Origin: Cephalotus follicularis | Lineage: Eukaryota > Streptophyta > Magnoliopsida > Oxalidales > Cephalotaceae | Reading direction: 5' to 3' | NCBI GenBank assembly: GCA_001972305.1 | Contig: BDDD01001956.1 | Coordinates: 62,001-126,000, forward strand | DNA length: 64,000 nt | Shown here: in pieces, positions 1 through 12,218 of the stretch | Position numbering within the stretch: position 1 is the first letter of the stretch | Layout of the letters: the number at the start of each line of letters is the position of its first letter | The notes under the pieces: generated by a model | What the model saw: the letters and a program-made list of their open reading frames with translations, nothing else | Database searches by the model: none | What the model was told of the DNA's origin: nothing | Translations under genes and position numbers: made by a program

Positions 1-1237
1 TCACAGTGTCGGTACCTGTGGAACCGAGTTGATTTTTTTACTAGCCAACAAGTGCACACCAATAGATATTTCGGTCAAAAGTTTTGGCATTCTAACTATT
101 AGTTAATCTTTGATTATTATTATTATTATTAAGTTAATTTCTCAAATGACAGTGAAATTCACGTTTGTAATGTGAATAATTCCAAGTTGATAAACACATG
201 AAAGGCGCAGACACCGTCCGCGGGTTTGGTGTATTTACGTAAACATACTGTCCAAGATTGTTGGTACTTTATTAACCTTGGAGTTCTACATATGGATTGT
301 ACGGATTTAATTTCATGCTAAAAGCCCAAAGCCCAAACCTGGTACTTCACATCTTAAATTCACCAGGTTGACCACCTAACGTAACCTTTTCTAGAAGTTA
401 TAATCTTTATCTCCTTGTGGAGTTTTGGACGGTGATAGCTTTGTCTTCATTTTTCTTTTTGTAATTATGTGCCTCGATTTTTATTTACGTGCTGGTTAAA
501 TGTTATTAATGTTATGTTCCAAGAAAAATATAGTGAGAATGTGAAAAATTTTCAAAATTTATTTTATAGAATTAAAAAAATTTCATTGGAGTTTAACATT
601 GCTAGAATTAACACGTTACCATAAAAGAGGAAAAAGTGATCCCTCATAATATATAATTGGGTTGGACAATAAATCTTAACACACTTATTTTTTTAAAAAA
701 AAAAAATTATGTGGAATCAACGAATCACTTATTTTATACTCTAACCCAATAATACCAATAATAGGTAATTCACGTAAATATTATTTACATGTTTGTGACT
801 TATTTACCTAACAAAAATTATAGTCGCAGGGTGAATAACCATGTTATGCAGTGGATTCATAAAATGTGATGCACTATGTTAGCTTAGTCATAAATTATGA
901 CGTACACTAAGTGCAACACTGCAACTGGTCTTTCACTTTATAATCCAATACTCGATCTTTTCGTAAAGGGTAAATTACAACAATCTTAAAGAGGTTTAAA
1001 AGAGTTAATGCTTAGATCTGTTTATTTTTAAATATTAAAAATATATCGTTAACGTTTAGATTCTTCTATTTTTAAACATTATAGATACCTCCTTGAAATC
1101 ATACGCCTAGAGATGTTTGTTAAAAAATTTCAGTTTACCCAAAATAACCATATGTAAAAAACCCAAAGGTTACTCTCATTTATACCAAACAAAAACTTTC
1201 TAATCCCTAAATCAATCTCTCTAAACCACTATCTAAA
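1..1237. other. AT-rich intergenic DNA
   Basis: I see no gene here. The stretch is AT-rich and holds a short ATT-type microsatellite near 117-133. Around 655-680 there is a short relic matching the tail of the TRIM-like LTRs found at 2.4-3.2 kb (the words GGTTGGACAATAAATCTTAACA). The rest is not recognisable. Confidence 0.6.
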
Positions 1238-1383
1238 GAGTAATGCTATGGACATCAACTATTGATGTGTCATAATAAAAGGGAGTGAAGAGACCACATT
1301 AAGTTGAATTAAAAAGTATGATGTATCATAACCTCAACAGTTGTTATCAGTTATTTTTTTAGTTGTTGTCTATAGCATTATTC
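1238..1383. mobile_element. MITE, Mutator-type, copy 1
   Basis: A 146-bp non-autonomous element with terminal inverted repeats. It begins GAGTAATGCTATGGAC and ends GTCTATAGCATTATTC, which are near-perfect reverse complements. It is flanked by CTATCTAAA (1229-1237) and CTCTCTAAA (1384-1392), an imperfect 9-bp target duplication (8 of 9). Nine-base duplications are typical of the Mutator superfamily, hence the call. It has no coding capacity. Related copies lie at 5420-5563 and 6907-7094, and a relative at 3212-3380. Confidence 0.75.
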
Positions 1384-1392
1384 CTCTCTAAA

Positions 1393-2387
1393 CCATTCTC
1401 TAAACCACCGTTACAATCAACACAAATTGTCCTCTCTCTTTCTCTTTTTCTCTCTCCCTATCTCTCAAACACGAAAGTGACGAAACACATCCCACTCTCT
1501 TGCCAGTACTCTTCGTGGGTCCCCGCTTACGGGCAATGGCCCCCTCGGATGATTCGCCACTTGAAGGCGGTCCCACCCACCCCCTAAATTGTCAAGAGAG
1601 CACTTTTGTGTCAGAGAGCACAGAAGAGAAGTGCACTATATAGTGTAGGGCTGAGGAAATTCTTATAATAGGAAGATGTGTTGATGATGTCACTTAGATG
1701 CTTGGTTTCCTTAATGAAGAGTGAGGATTCTTCCAGGTATGAAGAGGGAGAAGAGTAGTACGGTTCATGAAGAGTGTGGATCTGCAACGACATTGATGAT
1801 GCCTTCAGTGCACATGGCATCTCTAGGAGAGTTGCGAAGGGATGAACTCCTGAGGAAGTTACTATTGGGACCCTAGAGAGAGGACACATGGCATGGGCTT
1901 GGAGGTCATTGCAACACTTCTCCCATTGCTTAAATAGCTCTCATTTGTCACATCAAAGGAAGGATGATGTATCGTCATCAGATTCTCTCTCACTCTAAAC
2001 TTTGGGTACGTTTATCTCTCTAGAAATCCCCTACCCGGATTACCTCGTATATTTTGGGATATATTCTCACATGCCAATGGCTGACTTTGATCGTCGGAGA
2101 GTAGCCCGAGGTAAAGCACTTCAGACTACCTTCTAACCCTTGCCTTTTATCTCAGATCAATTATTCAAGACCTCCAGTACACTTGACGGCCCAAAAGGAC
2201 GCCACTAAAGAGAGAATTACAAATTTATTTTTCTACGAGTTTCTTGTATCAACACTGTTATAAGGCATAGTTACCAAAAGATGCTTTTGGTTATAGTGTA
2301 GATTCTCTTAGAATTATTTTGGCAACTAGGTTGTAGAAAATTGTAGAGCACTCCACATGGGAATATTACGTTACCCGTGAGAGCGAG
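1393..2387. other. Intergenic DNA with retroelement-like debris
   Basis: No gene is recognised. From about 1880 to 2230 the text resembles the 3' part of plant LTR retrotransposon LTRs (a TTTGATCGTCGGAG stretch followed by a pyrimidine-rich tail and a splice-acceptor-like end). The family cannot be fixed. The last 20 bases before 2388 repeat the sequence found before each LTR-like unit downstream, so this end belongs to the TRIM-like array. Confidence 0.35.
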
Positions 2388-3180
2388 TGTTGAGATGGCT
2401 ATCTATCCCACATTGGCTGTGTAAATACTTGAGGGACCCCTCCTCTTCACAAGCATGCTTTTGGGGTTGGACAATAAGTCTTAACATGGTATTAGAGTCA
2501 AATAGACTCAAACCCTTCTCATCGTTAGCCCCTCACCACATGGTCCACTTAGCCTCTAGGCCCAGTCTACAGGCCACGCTTAACAATACAGCCTCTAAGC
2601 CCAGTCTACGGGGCTCTCTCTCTTCTTCCTATGCTTAACAATGCTGCCTGCCTCTAAGCCTAGTCTATGGGGATCTATCTCTTCTTCCTCAACTCCTATC
2701 TAAGCTCGATCTGTGAACCTTTCTCTCTTCTCCCTCAACTCCTACTCAGCCAGTCTACAGGCCACGTTGTTCATATCACCATGTTGCACGTGAGAGCGGG
2801 TATAATGATATATCACTTATCCCACATTAATTAAGTATAAATGGTCTGTCCACTACAAATATTATAAGACTTCTCTTCTTCACAAGCATATTTTTTAGGA
2901 TGGAGATCTTTTCATGGTATCAGAGCCCTGCTGAGCCAATTCTTTACTTTTCACCGTTATTCCAACATTCGACATTGCGTGATACACTAATCATCGATTT
3001 GTTGTGAGACCCATTGTTAAGTTGTGTCATCTCCTTATTATCACATGTGGTGTTTCATTCCACCTTGCCCGTAAGGGCATGTGTAAAGATGACTATCTAT
3101 CCCTCTATCCCTACTTTAAATACTTGAGAGACTCCTCTTCTTCATAAATATGCTTTTGGGTTGGACGTTAAGTGTTATCA
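2388..3180 (+). mobile_element. Tandem TRIM-like LTR array (fossil)
   Basis: Three related short LTR-like units lie in a row: 2388-2486, 2801-2914 and about 3082-3180. They share the order 'atcccacatt', 'aaatacttgag', 'cttcacaagcat' and 'ggttgga'. Units 1 and 2 are followed at once by a tRNA-Met type primer-binding site (TGGTATTAGAGTCA at 2487, TGGTATCAGAGCC at 2915). Each unit is preceded by a similar 'gtgagagcg' style stretch. The two internal regions are about 314 and 167 bp with no gag or pol. The region between units 1 and 2 repeats a 'gcctctaagcccagtcta' word about four times. LTRs near 100 bp, a PBS and no coding fit a TRIM; LTR-internal-LTR-internal-LTR is a known tandem form. It is old and diverged. 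Confidence 0.6.
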
Positions 3181-3211
3181 AGATCGACTAAACTTCTAAT
3201 CTCTATCTTTA

Positions 3212-3380
3212 GAATAATGTTTTTTGTCCCAAATTTGTATTCCAAGTTTGTGTTCCGAATGATGTGACATTTGATAATGAATGACACATAGATGATGATA
3301 TATACATATTATAACATATGACGTACATTAATAAGTATTACATCATTTGGGACAAAAATTCGAGACGAATATCATTACTC
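3212..3380. mobile_element. MITE, Mutator-type relative
   Basis: A 169-bp element with inverted ends of about 25 bp. The left end reads GAATAATGTTTTTTGTCCC and the right end reads as the complement of GAGTAATGATATTCGTCTC. The tips share GARTAATG with the copies at 1238, 5420 and 6907. The flanks CTATCTTTA and ATATATTTA agree at 7 of 9 positions, consistent with a decayed 9-bp duplication. The interior differs from the other three, so it is probably a separate subfamily. Confidence 0.55.
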
Positions 3381-5021
3381 ATATATTTATAGTAGAGAGT
3401 TCTCACATATATCATGAATATCATTTTGTTAAAAAGTCATCTAATTAATATTAAAAAAATATTTACTTAATATAACAGCTAGCAGATTATTCTAGTTGGC
3501 CGTTTTGAAAAGTTTGTTGCATTTCGTTTACACTAGCTACTAGTTAGTCAGCTAATTAATATTAAAAAATATATATACTTAATATAACAGCCAGCAGCAG
3601 ATTATTCTAGATGGCCGTTTTCAAAAGTTTGTTACTAGATATTGCATTTCGTTTACGCTAGCTACTAGCTAGTTGTGAGCTCTTCAATGGTGTTTGATAT
3701 ACAATATACATGCATAACATGTGTAAAACAATAAAACACAGTAGCGATTTGATCGCAATTGAGGAGAAAATATGAATAATAATGTTTGTTAAAAATAAAA
3801 TACCATCACTGACATTTAGACATATCAGGTATCGCAGCCGTGCCCGTGTGTGATTGTAAAACAAAGAGCGAACGTGTCCGTACATACATCCAAAAATATT
3901 GAAGGTCACTGACGTGTTAGATAAAGAAGTGAAAGACTATACTCAGTGTAGTTAGTCTTATTGTGCACGTTTGACGTGCTCACGTGTTTTCACATGAAAC
4001 TCCATGCTAGAATCTAATTTGACTTTTGTCTTTGACGATTCTTGTTCTAAATTCCAATATTGGGGTTTCATGAGATCATCACCCACGATACCAAAAGACA
4101 CCCGTTAACTGTAATTGTATTGCTTAAAAAATAATCTGTTATTACGCTTATGAAAATGTGATTGGCTCATAGAACACCACCAGTGCAGAGAAGACTTAAT
4201 CCAAACTATCAAAAAATGTTTTATCGATATTACAGATTTTGAAGCATCAATACTATTTATTATTTTATCGATTTATGATTTGTATTTCATAAGTTTAATT
4301 ATTAAATTTTATGTTTAATTTATATAAATCATGATTTTAAATTTAAAAAAAAAATAAATATCTCTAATTATTATATATAATTTTTTTAAAAAAATTATAT
4401 AATCGTTTATTTATCTTTATAAATATATATAAATAAAATATTTATTAATATATGATTAATTTTAAAAAAAATTATAAATGATATATATAGATAAAATATA
4501 ACATTTAACGCACCTTCGAGTGTGCACCATGTTCTCAACTGTAGAGTCAATATGGTTCCATATGAAATCAAATGATTTTGTATACTCTACCGTGTAGGTG
4601 TAAAAGCCAGCTGTGCACCATTAAAAAGGACGGGATCCAACGTGGATATTAGTCACTGGTTGAACTAGATATTCAATTAAATTTATGGGCCACAGTGGTT
4701 GAACCAGATATGTTACCGTCCTCGATAAGATTTATGCGTTGCAGTGAGTAGAAGAAAAAGCTGATTGCCGAAAGCGACATATAAAATATAAAAAAGAATT
4801 AATAGAGAACAAAGACTTTTAAGAGTTGAACGAGGTAACTTTTGAAAATGTGAACATTTTTTAGGTCTCTTAGTCAATATTTGGCATTCTTTGAACCCAT
4901 CCCTCGTCAATAAATACCCTTGTCATCTTAACATTTAGTACAATCAAAATAGAGGCAAACAGCATATAGAGAAAGCTGTAGCCACTAGGTTTTTTTGCTT
5001 TTTACAGAAACAAAGAAAGAG
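3381..5021. other. Intergenic DNA upstream of the P450
   Basis: No gene is recognised. Two nearly identical stretches at about 3430-3530 and 3545-3660 (sharing 'taatataacagc', 'agcagattattcta' and 'ggccgttt') form a diverged local duplication. From 4290 to 4500 the sequence is extremely AT-rich. The last few hundred bases should include the promoter and leader of the P450; I could not fix a TATA box with confidence. Confidence 0.45.
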
Positions 5022-8000
5022 ATGCAGATTCTTCACTTATTATATGCTTTTAACATAGCCTTGGTGGGTTTTCTTGTCTTCATTTCAGGGAGATTATTGT
5101 TATCTTGTTGGATTCTGCCCATTGGGGCTTATCGAAAGCTTAAGAGAAATGGGTTTGGAGGTCCAGCTCCAAGCTTTCCTTTAGGAAACATCAGGGAAAT
5201 GAAAAAGAAGAATGATAGTTCTTTGATCATTAGGACTACAAATATCTCCCATGACGTTCACTCAACTGCGTTTCCTTACTTTGCTCGGTGGCAGAGATCA
5301 TACGGTAAGTTACTTTGAACTTTTTGCGTGAACACTAAACCTAGTATAGTTTTAGATGTTATCACTTTTGCTTTCATATTTTCCTTGCTTGTTGATTAGC
5401 TATTCAACCATTCTTTCTTGAATAATACTATGGACAGTGATAAAAAAAAAAAAGACTAACAGTAAGATTACGATACATCACATATTTTAATCTAATTTGA
5501 TGATACTTTCATTTTTTATGTCATCAGCAGTGTAGTTTTTAATTGATGTTTATAGCATTATTCTTCTTTCTTACCTACCATCTTGGTCATGATTTTATAT
5601 TAAAATGAAATTTTGCCAATGACTAGATGCTACCAATCATGAACAAGTTTGTCAACGACAAAGACGAAAGGTTTTGTTACTTGAAATATATATGTAATGT
5701 ATACATATATAATCGTGGATTATGATAGTATTTAGAGTGATTCAGTCAAGAGATCTTACATTTTAAATACTCAGAAACTGTTTTTATTCACCAGCATGCT
5801 TTTTTGACGTGGGACATTGAGTCCTAACATATATGAAAACTAGTAATCATATCGACTCATAGGATACAAATAATATACACGTTTGTTTATATACCAATCA
5901 ACAAGTTTAGTAGTGGGAGTTCTCCATATTTGCATGGAAGGATGCTTATATATTTCAGTTTGTGTCACAGGAAAGGTATTCATTTACTGGCTGGGCACAG
6001 AGCCTTTTTTATATGTAGCAGAACCTGAATTCCTCAAAAAAATGTCTGCAGGGGTGATGGGTAAGAGTTGGGGAAAGCCCAACGTATTTAAACATGATAG
6101 GGAGCCCATGTTTGGTAATGGTTTGATTATGGTTGAAGGTGATGATTGGGTACGTCACCGCCAAGTTATAACTCCTGCATTCTCTCCGGCTAACTTGAAG
6201 GTCTCTCTCTCTCTCTCTCCCTCCATCTCTCTCTCTTTCTCTAAAAGAAAAAGAACATTCTCCAATTATATAAGTATGCTTTTTGTGGACTAAAATATAC
6301 ATATATACTTTGGTGGACAAAAGATTGTGGATTATTTGCATTATATATCTAATGCCATTGAAACATTCCGATTTTCAACCAGTTGTACCATGTAATGATA
6401 TATGCATTACAAAACCTATGCATATATGTCTGATATGATGACTGGAAAATTGATTTATAGAGATCCGGTTGTTTTATTTTGGTTAAAGCTTGGATGTTGG
6501 AGAAGATGAGTATAATTTCATAATTTAATTAAATTTTGTTGACATGGTGGGTATGTCAAACTACTTTTTCAAAAGGTATACTATCTTAGTGGTTTTTTGT
6601 TAAATGGAAATTTTTTTTTTTAATATTTAAAACTAGAGAAGACAAAAGCTTGTCAAAGTATTAAGTTAAAAGGTGGTTAAAGTTGCCGCATGTTATATAA
6701 TATACTGCAGAATTCCTTAAACCTATCTACAGTTAATGTCAGGCAATGTACTTTTATTCTCTTACACTATGTTTGAAAGTTTTAGAAAGGAAAAAATGAA
6801 ATGATAAAGGTAATAATTATGGAAAAGAAATGAAATGATAACGAGAAACTATTTATTTTTTGTTTGTATTAGCAGAAGATAAAAGAAAAGTTAATGAATA
6901 ACTTATGAGTAATGTTATGGACAACAACCAAAAAACATCAACAACTACAACAACTATTCATGTGTCATATCATCATTGAGTTGAATTAAAAAATGTAAAG
7001 GGATCATCATTGAGTTAGATTAAAAAGTATATTGTATCATAATATTAGCAATTAATGTCACTTATTTTTTTAATTGTTGTTCATAACATAATTTATAATT
7101 TATTTTTGTTTAGGTGAGATAAAATAAAAGAAAGGAAAATATTATATTTTTTTACCCTTATACCCCTGGTGAATAAGAGGAGAACAAAAAAAAAACTCTA
7201 TTAGCTTTTTTAAAGGCAAAATAAATATTTAAAAAAAATCATTAAACCAGTTTTCTTTTCTCTCGCAATATCTCCAATTTTTTTTAAGAGATAACAAAAT
7301 AGTATAATGAGTTAAACTAGGTTTCCTCTAATTCTCTTCCTCTCTCCCAAACAATAATTATTAATTATCCTTCCCCAATTTCTTTTCCTTTCTCTTCAAC
7401 TCTCTCCTTCCAAATGGACTGATAATGTCATACCACTGATTCATATTGATTATTTGTCCGATATAGGTCATGGAGAGCATAATGGTGGAGTCCACAACCA
7501 AAATGCTAGACAATTGGAGTGCCATAGTGAATTCTGGCAATCCAGAAATTGATGTCGAGAGGGAAATTACAGCAACTGCCGGAGAGATCATTGCAAAGAC
7601 TAGCTTTGGAATGAACTACCAAAACGGTAGAGAAGTATTTGAAAAATTGAGAGCCATGCAAATCACACTCTTCAAGTCTAATCGCTACGTGGGTGTCCCT
7701 TTTGGCAAGTTGATGTGCCCTAAAGAAACTCTAGAGGCCAAAAAACTTGGCAAAGAAGTCGATACTCTCCTTCTATCAATCATAACAGCTCGTGGAAAAA
7801 CCATAAATGATTATCCCCAGCGAGATTTGCTTGGTTTATTGCTTAAAAAAAATACTGTGGATGGAAGGCTAGGAAAGACTTTAACAGCACGGGAATTGGT
7901 CGATGAGTGCAAGACCTTCTTCTTCGGTGGCCATGAAACCACGGCGTTGGCGCTGACGTGGACATTGCTGCTTCTGGCCATACATCCAGAGTGGCAAGAA

Positions 8001-10280
8001 CAGTTGAGAGAAGAGATTAGAGAAGTGATGGGAGATAAACTGACCGATGTCACTTTGCTTGCAGGGCTTAAGAAGGTAAGTTACACATTCTTCTCTTGCC
8101 ATCTTTGCGTGTTAAATTGCTTTCTTTGCTCGTTAAGTTGCTTTCCTTGCATGTTGGGTAATAAAATTAGGGTCTGTCATGCCATATATAGAAATGGAAA
8201 TGTTGTATTCTTTATTATGTAACGGTTTATTATATACAATTAGGTATTTGGGAATGTGATATATTAAGGTTAGTAACTAAAAAGAATATATTCATCTATT
8301 ATTGCATTATAATAGTAAGTATATCCACTGAAGTGGAGAGTTCATTCCGATAAGTTAAAAATAAAAAATATTTAATATTATCGACGGCAGGCTAATATTA
8401 ATATTGATTATATTAAAAGATGTGTATTTTACAATTTTTTTAGTTAATGATAAAATATGGGTCTAAGACGTGAAAAAAAGTCAAATATTTTCTTAGTAAA
8501 CATACAAGGATATTGATTAGATGTGGCCCACGTTAACTATATGAATGCCATCATCGTCCAAGGACGTTGAATAACGCGCGCTTATGTTGGCCTGGAATGC
8601 GATTTTTTTATCATTTTTTTCGTTCTCAAGCTGACTAAGACAGATATATATGTAGTTCGAATTCAGTCAAAGGATAATCTCATATGGTACTATTGCTAGT
8701 ACAAACTATCGATTAAGACAATGAACCAAAGTGTTAATCCACGCGTTACGCGTGAGAACAAGCACGTGATTCCTGTGTCGTTTCTTTTAACCAAAAGAAA
8801 TGTATTTTTTATTAATATTTTTATAATCAAACTGTTTAATATGATCGAGATCATACAGACCGATTATTAAATTAATTAATTATTTTATTTACACTTTCAA
8901 ATTTTAATTGTTTTATAATTCATTTATATACAACATATTCAATAAAATATTTATAAATATCTAATAAATTTAAAAACTTATATAAATATTTTTATTGATG
9001 AAACATTAAATTTATCTAATAAATTCAAAAAATATCATATGCATACAAAAATATGACATTTCTTTTTAATTGAAGAAAATATGACCAAACCTATCGATAG
9101 AACAAATTATCGCTTTATGATAGTTGGCAAATCCCCATATGTTTTTTGAGTAATCACACGTGTTCATGTGCTAAATGTTAGGGTTAGCCGGCCATAAATA
9201 GTTTTTTTTTTTTTGGTGGACCAGCCATAAATAGAAGAAATAACAAAAGGTCGCATCATGCAAGAACCAAGCTTTTAGGATTGAGCTACTTTCAGGCCCT
9301 AGCTAACCTTATTAAAACATGCCCCAATTGAATAAATTAGCTAATATAACATCCAGAGAATAATTTGTAGCATATTAAGGTTAAGGAGGAACTCCCTCTG
9401 TACTGACGTGGAATCAAGTATATTCCTTTAATTTATTTTGCTCAAATTAATAAGACAATCATACTTAACATATACTCTCACTGCTCTATTATGTTTACCG
9501 TTTTTAAACTTTTATTTGCTTTCAAAATATTTGTCCATTGTCAAATAAATAAAATGTTTTTAACTGTTATAAATTTTTAATTACCACTTTATATTTTATA
9601 CAAGCTATAATAACTTAAGATTTTTAAGATACTTATTATTTAATGTTTTTTACGTAAAAAAAGAAAACAATGTTTTTTTTTAATTTTATCAAAGGATTAA
9701 TTTACTGGGATGGAGGGAGTGTTATTTACAGTATTGTTGTTTATAATATTATACTCACGTGAGTGCAATATATGCATAGTTAAATTTTGATGGAGAATTT
9801 AGTTACTTCCACTTTTAATCTTGGCCATCTAAAAAATTGTGACTACTACTGCAGATGGGATGGGTAATGAATGAGGTTTTACGATTATACTCACCGGCAC
9901 CAAATGTACAAAGGCAAGCAAGAGAAGATATAAGCGTGGATGGCCTAGTAATCCCTAAGGGGACCAACATTTGGATCGATGTTGTAGCTATGCACCATGA
10001 CCGTGCCCTCTGGGGCGATGATGTGCATGAGTTCAGGCCAGAGAGGTTCAAGGATGAGTTATATGGTGGATGTAAGCACAATATGGGATTTTTGCCTTTT
10101 GGGTTTGGAGGGAGAATGTGTGTTGGTAGGAATTTGACAAAGATGGAGTACAAGATTGTGTTAACCCTAATCCTCACTAGGTTTTCTTTCTCTATCTCCC
10201 CAAGTTACCATCATTATCCTTCTATTTTGCTCTCCTTAAGGCCTACATATGGGTTGCCTCTCATATTTCATCCCCTCTAA
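5022..10280 (+). CDS. CYP715A: Cytochrome P450, CYP715A type (clan 72)
   Basis: Exons at 5022-5304, 5971-6200, 7467-8075 and 9855-10280 join in frame to 515 residues, a normal plant P450 length. The ATG at 5022 is chosen because it opens a hydrophobic ER anchor (about residues 3-35) followed by a proline-rich hinge. Hallmarks: oxygen-binding I-helix GGHETT at 325-330, ExxR at 381-384, PERF at 436-439, and haem loop FGFGGRMCVG with ligand Cys463. The text around LVDECKTFFFGGHETT and the MGWVMNEVLRLYSPAPN segment resembles, from memory, CYP715A1 of Arabidopsis rather than CYP714 or CYP735. CYP715A1 has been linked to flower and anther maturation; its substrate is not established to my knowledge. 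Introns 1 and 2 carry MITEs, intron 2 starts inside a TC repeat, and intron 3 is 1.8 kb. All key residues are present, so I expect a working enzyme. Confidence 0.9.
5420..5563. mobile_element. MITE, Mutator-type, copy 2 (P450 intron 1)
   Basis: A 144-bp element beginning GAATAATACTATGGAC and ending TTTATAGCATTATTC. It is flanked on both sides by TTCTTTCTT (5411-5419 and 5564-5572), a perfect 9-bp target duplication. This gives the clearest boundaries in the family. It lies inside the first P450 intron. Confidence 0.8.
5766..5835 (+). repeat. Relic of a TRIM-like LTR in P450 intron 1
   Basis: A short stretch matches the second half of the LTR units at 2.4-3.2 kb, with 'ttcaccagcatgcttttt', a GTGGGACATTGAGTCCTAACA tail and similar spacing. 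No primer-binding site or partner LTR is visible, so it is a solo fragment. Confidence 0.45.
6201..6242 (+). repeat. TC microsatellite at the P450 intron 2 donor
   Basis: The exon 2 end ...AACTTGAAG is followed directly by GTCTCTCTCT and continues as a TC-rich tract to about 6242. The splice donor is therefore part of a simple repeat that can change length. Confidence 0.8.
6907..7094. mobile_element. MITE, Mutator-type, copy 3 (P450 intron 2)
   Basis: A 188-bp member beginning GAGTAATGTTATGGAC and ending GTTCATAACATAATTT. The flanks ATAACTTAT (6898-6906) and ATAATTTAT (7095-7103) agree at 8 of 9 positions. It is longer than copies 1 and 2 because an internal 'atcattgagttgaattaaaaa' type segment occurs twice. 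Confidence 0.7.
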
Positions 10281-12052
10281 TTATCTGGCTAGCTTTACTT
10301 ACAGATAATGCATGCAACTGTGCTTTATACTCCATTATTTATTTCTAGCTTATGTACATGTAAAGCTTAAACTATAGGGGTTCCGTTGTGTAAAACAATC
10401 ATTTGTAATTTTTTGAAATAATCTATTTATATTAATCTCACTGCTTCAAATACAATTTGATATTGGATCCATTTTTTTTTTTATGGTAAGTGGTTTTGCA
10501 ATCCAATTTGAATCCGCTCCTCGTCAAAAGCGGTAAAACTGACTGTTTGCTTTTGCTAAATTCTGTTATGTTGGCAACTCTGAAAGCAATCTTCCCTTCT
10601 AATAATTTGTCATAACTGTCTATACTAATATTCTTGTTCAATTTAGTACCAAAAAAAAAAACGACACAAAGCATAGATGTGGTATTTTCTGATAAAATGC
10701 TATCAAAACGTTGTGAAATCACTAGAGTGGTGATTTGGGAATTGACTTCATGGTCTTCTTGGTCTTTGTGGAATGTACAAGAGCAAAAGGTGCTCCTTTT
10801 TTAATAATTTTTTTGTATGTTCAAACGGAGTAATGGACTAGATATATAAGATACCTAGTCCATTTTTAAAGTGGTGAGTTATGTAGTCTATTAGTTTCAT
10901 AATAGAGCCTGTGATTTAGATTTTATAATTCAATATTATTGGATTTGGAGTGGATTCTGCATGTAAAATTTTAAATTTATTATCTCTCACTTATTCATCT
11001 ATTCATAAGAACTTCAAACATATATAGTTTTCTCATATACAATGAAAATTTTAATTAACTTAAAATTTGACATACACAAGCTATATAAATAGAATATCAA
11101 TTAAAGGGTTAAAAAAAAAAAGATAAGTGGACAAAGTAACTTATGGATTATATAGTTCTCCAAATTTTTCTTAACGTCCAAAATGACATTGCCCCCTTGG
11201 ACCATTACTGTATCTGCCGATGGCTGGGACTTGGGAGTGCTCTTTTTCTCTCAAACGAAGTTGGTCCACCACTAGACGACATTAAAGTGAAAAATCAAAT
11301 ATATGTATCGGTTTTTAACGCTTGGATAGTTGAATATATATGAAGCATACTTTGTTATGTTATATATGAGACTTTTATAATTTCCAGGTGACTTAAATAT
11401 ATATTCAGGTTGACTGGTGACTTACATTTATATATCTGATTTCAAACCATGGGATTTTTTATAATTGTTATAATTTACAAATTCAACACTCTAGCTGGTT
11501 TCAAGATCTATATACATAGGTGATAGATCACTACTAATCTTATGCATCATTTGCATAGTATTGGAACATTAATCTTTTCATTTTGATCATGTTGTTAAGA
11601 TTTATATTAGTGTTTTAAAATTGTATAAATATTGTATGAAATGATCTTATATGCAAAAGATGTCAAAAATAATGAAAGAAATGACAAATGACCGTGCCTT
11701 AGTATTGGTCATAACTCCTTTCACAAATTGAATTTTCACGTTAAATTTATTTAGTGAAAATTAGACATCCAACCTTTCCAACACACGTTTGTTTGCCTAA
11801 TTTGAAGAAATAATAAGAAATGTATGACATCTACAGGTTGAAAAACAGAAGATTGCTTTGAAGAAATTCTGTTCAAAACAATCGAGTGTTTAAGTAAACA
11901 ATAAAAAATAGTTCAGGGGTTCCAACTGAACGAAACCCTCAAAGACTTCCGGTACTGTTATGCCAATAAACTAAATAACAAAAGTGCACACACTGAATAT
12001 CAAAATTGATTTAAGTGATGAAAACCACTTAGCTTAAATGGTAATTATTTTT
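10281..12052. other. Intergenic DNA downstream of the P450
   Basis: This holds the P450 3' end and AT-rich spacer. Short open frames exist (for example 10438-10722 on the minus strand) but show no known domain and codon use like the surrounding spacer. I see no further gene or clear repeat. Confidence 0.5.
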
Positions 12053-12218
12053 AAGAGTAAAGATTCATCGTTATTTTATGACAAATTAAAAAATTTGTCA
12101 CCTCATCTTATACTATACAATGAATCGTATCTAAAGATTTATAGAATGCATATATTTCAAGATACTTGATAAAAATTCATTAAGTAGTATAAGATGAAAC
12201 GACGATAAATCTTATCTT
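12053..12218. mobile_element. MITE-like palindrome
   Basis: A 166-bp stretch whose ends are inverted copies: left AAGAGTAAAGATTCATCGT, right ACGATAAATCTTATCTT. An inner pair, CATCTTATACTAT and ATAGTATAAGATG-like text, continues the palindrome. I could not find a convincing target duplication, so the family is open. Confidence 0.5.

Noticed and set aside
1363-1587. A 74-codon plus-strand frame
   Set aside because: It starts inside a MITE end and runs over a CT-rich stretch; no domain or conserved start.
6009-6341. A 110-codon minus-strand frame
   Set aside because: It is the shadow of P450 exon 2 and the TC repeat (an Arg/Glu repeat in this frame).
5022-10280. Assignment of the P450 to CYP714 or CYP735 (gibberellin or cytokinin enzymes)
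   Set aside because: The I-helix and K-helix regions fit my memory of CYP715A1 clearly better than those families, though all belong to clan 72. A tree would settle it.
10438-10722. A 94-codon minus-strand frame downstream of the P450
   Set aside because: It begins and ends in spacer-like DNA, shows no family resemblance, and contains a poly-T tract within the frame.
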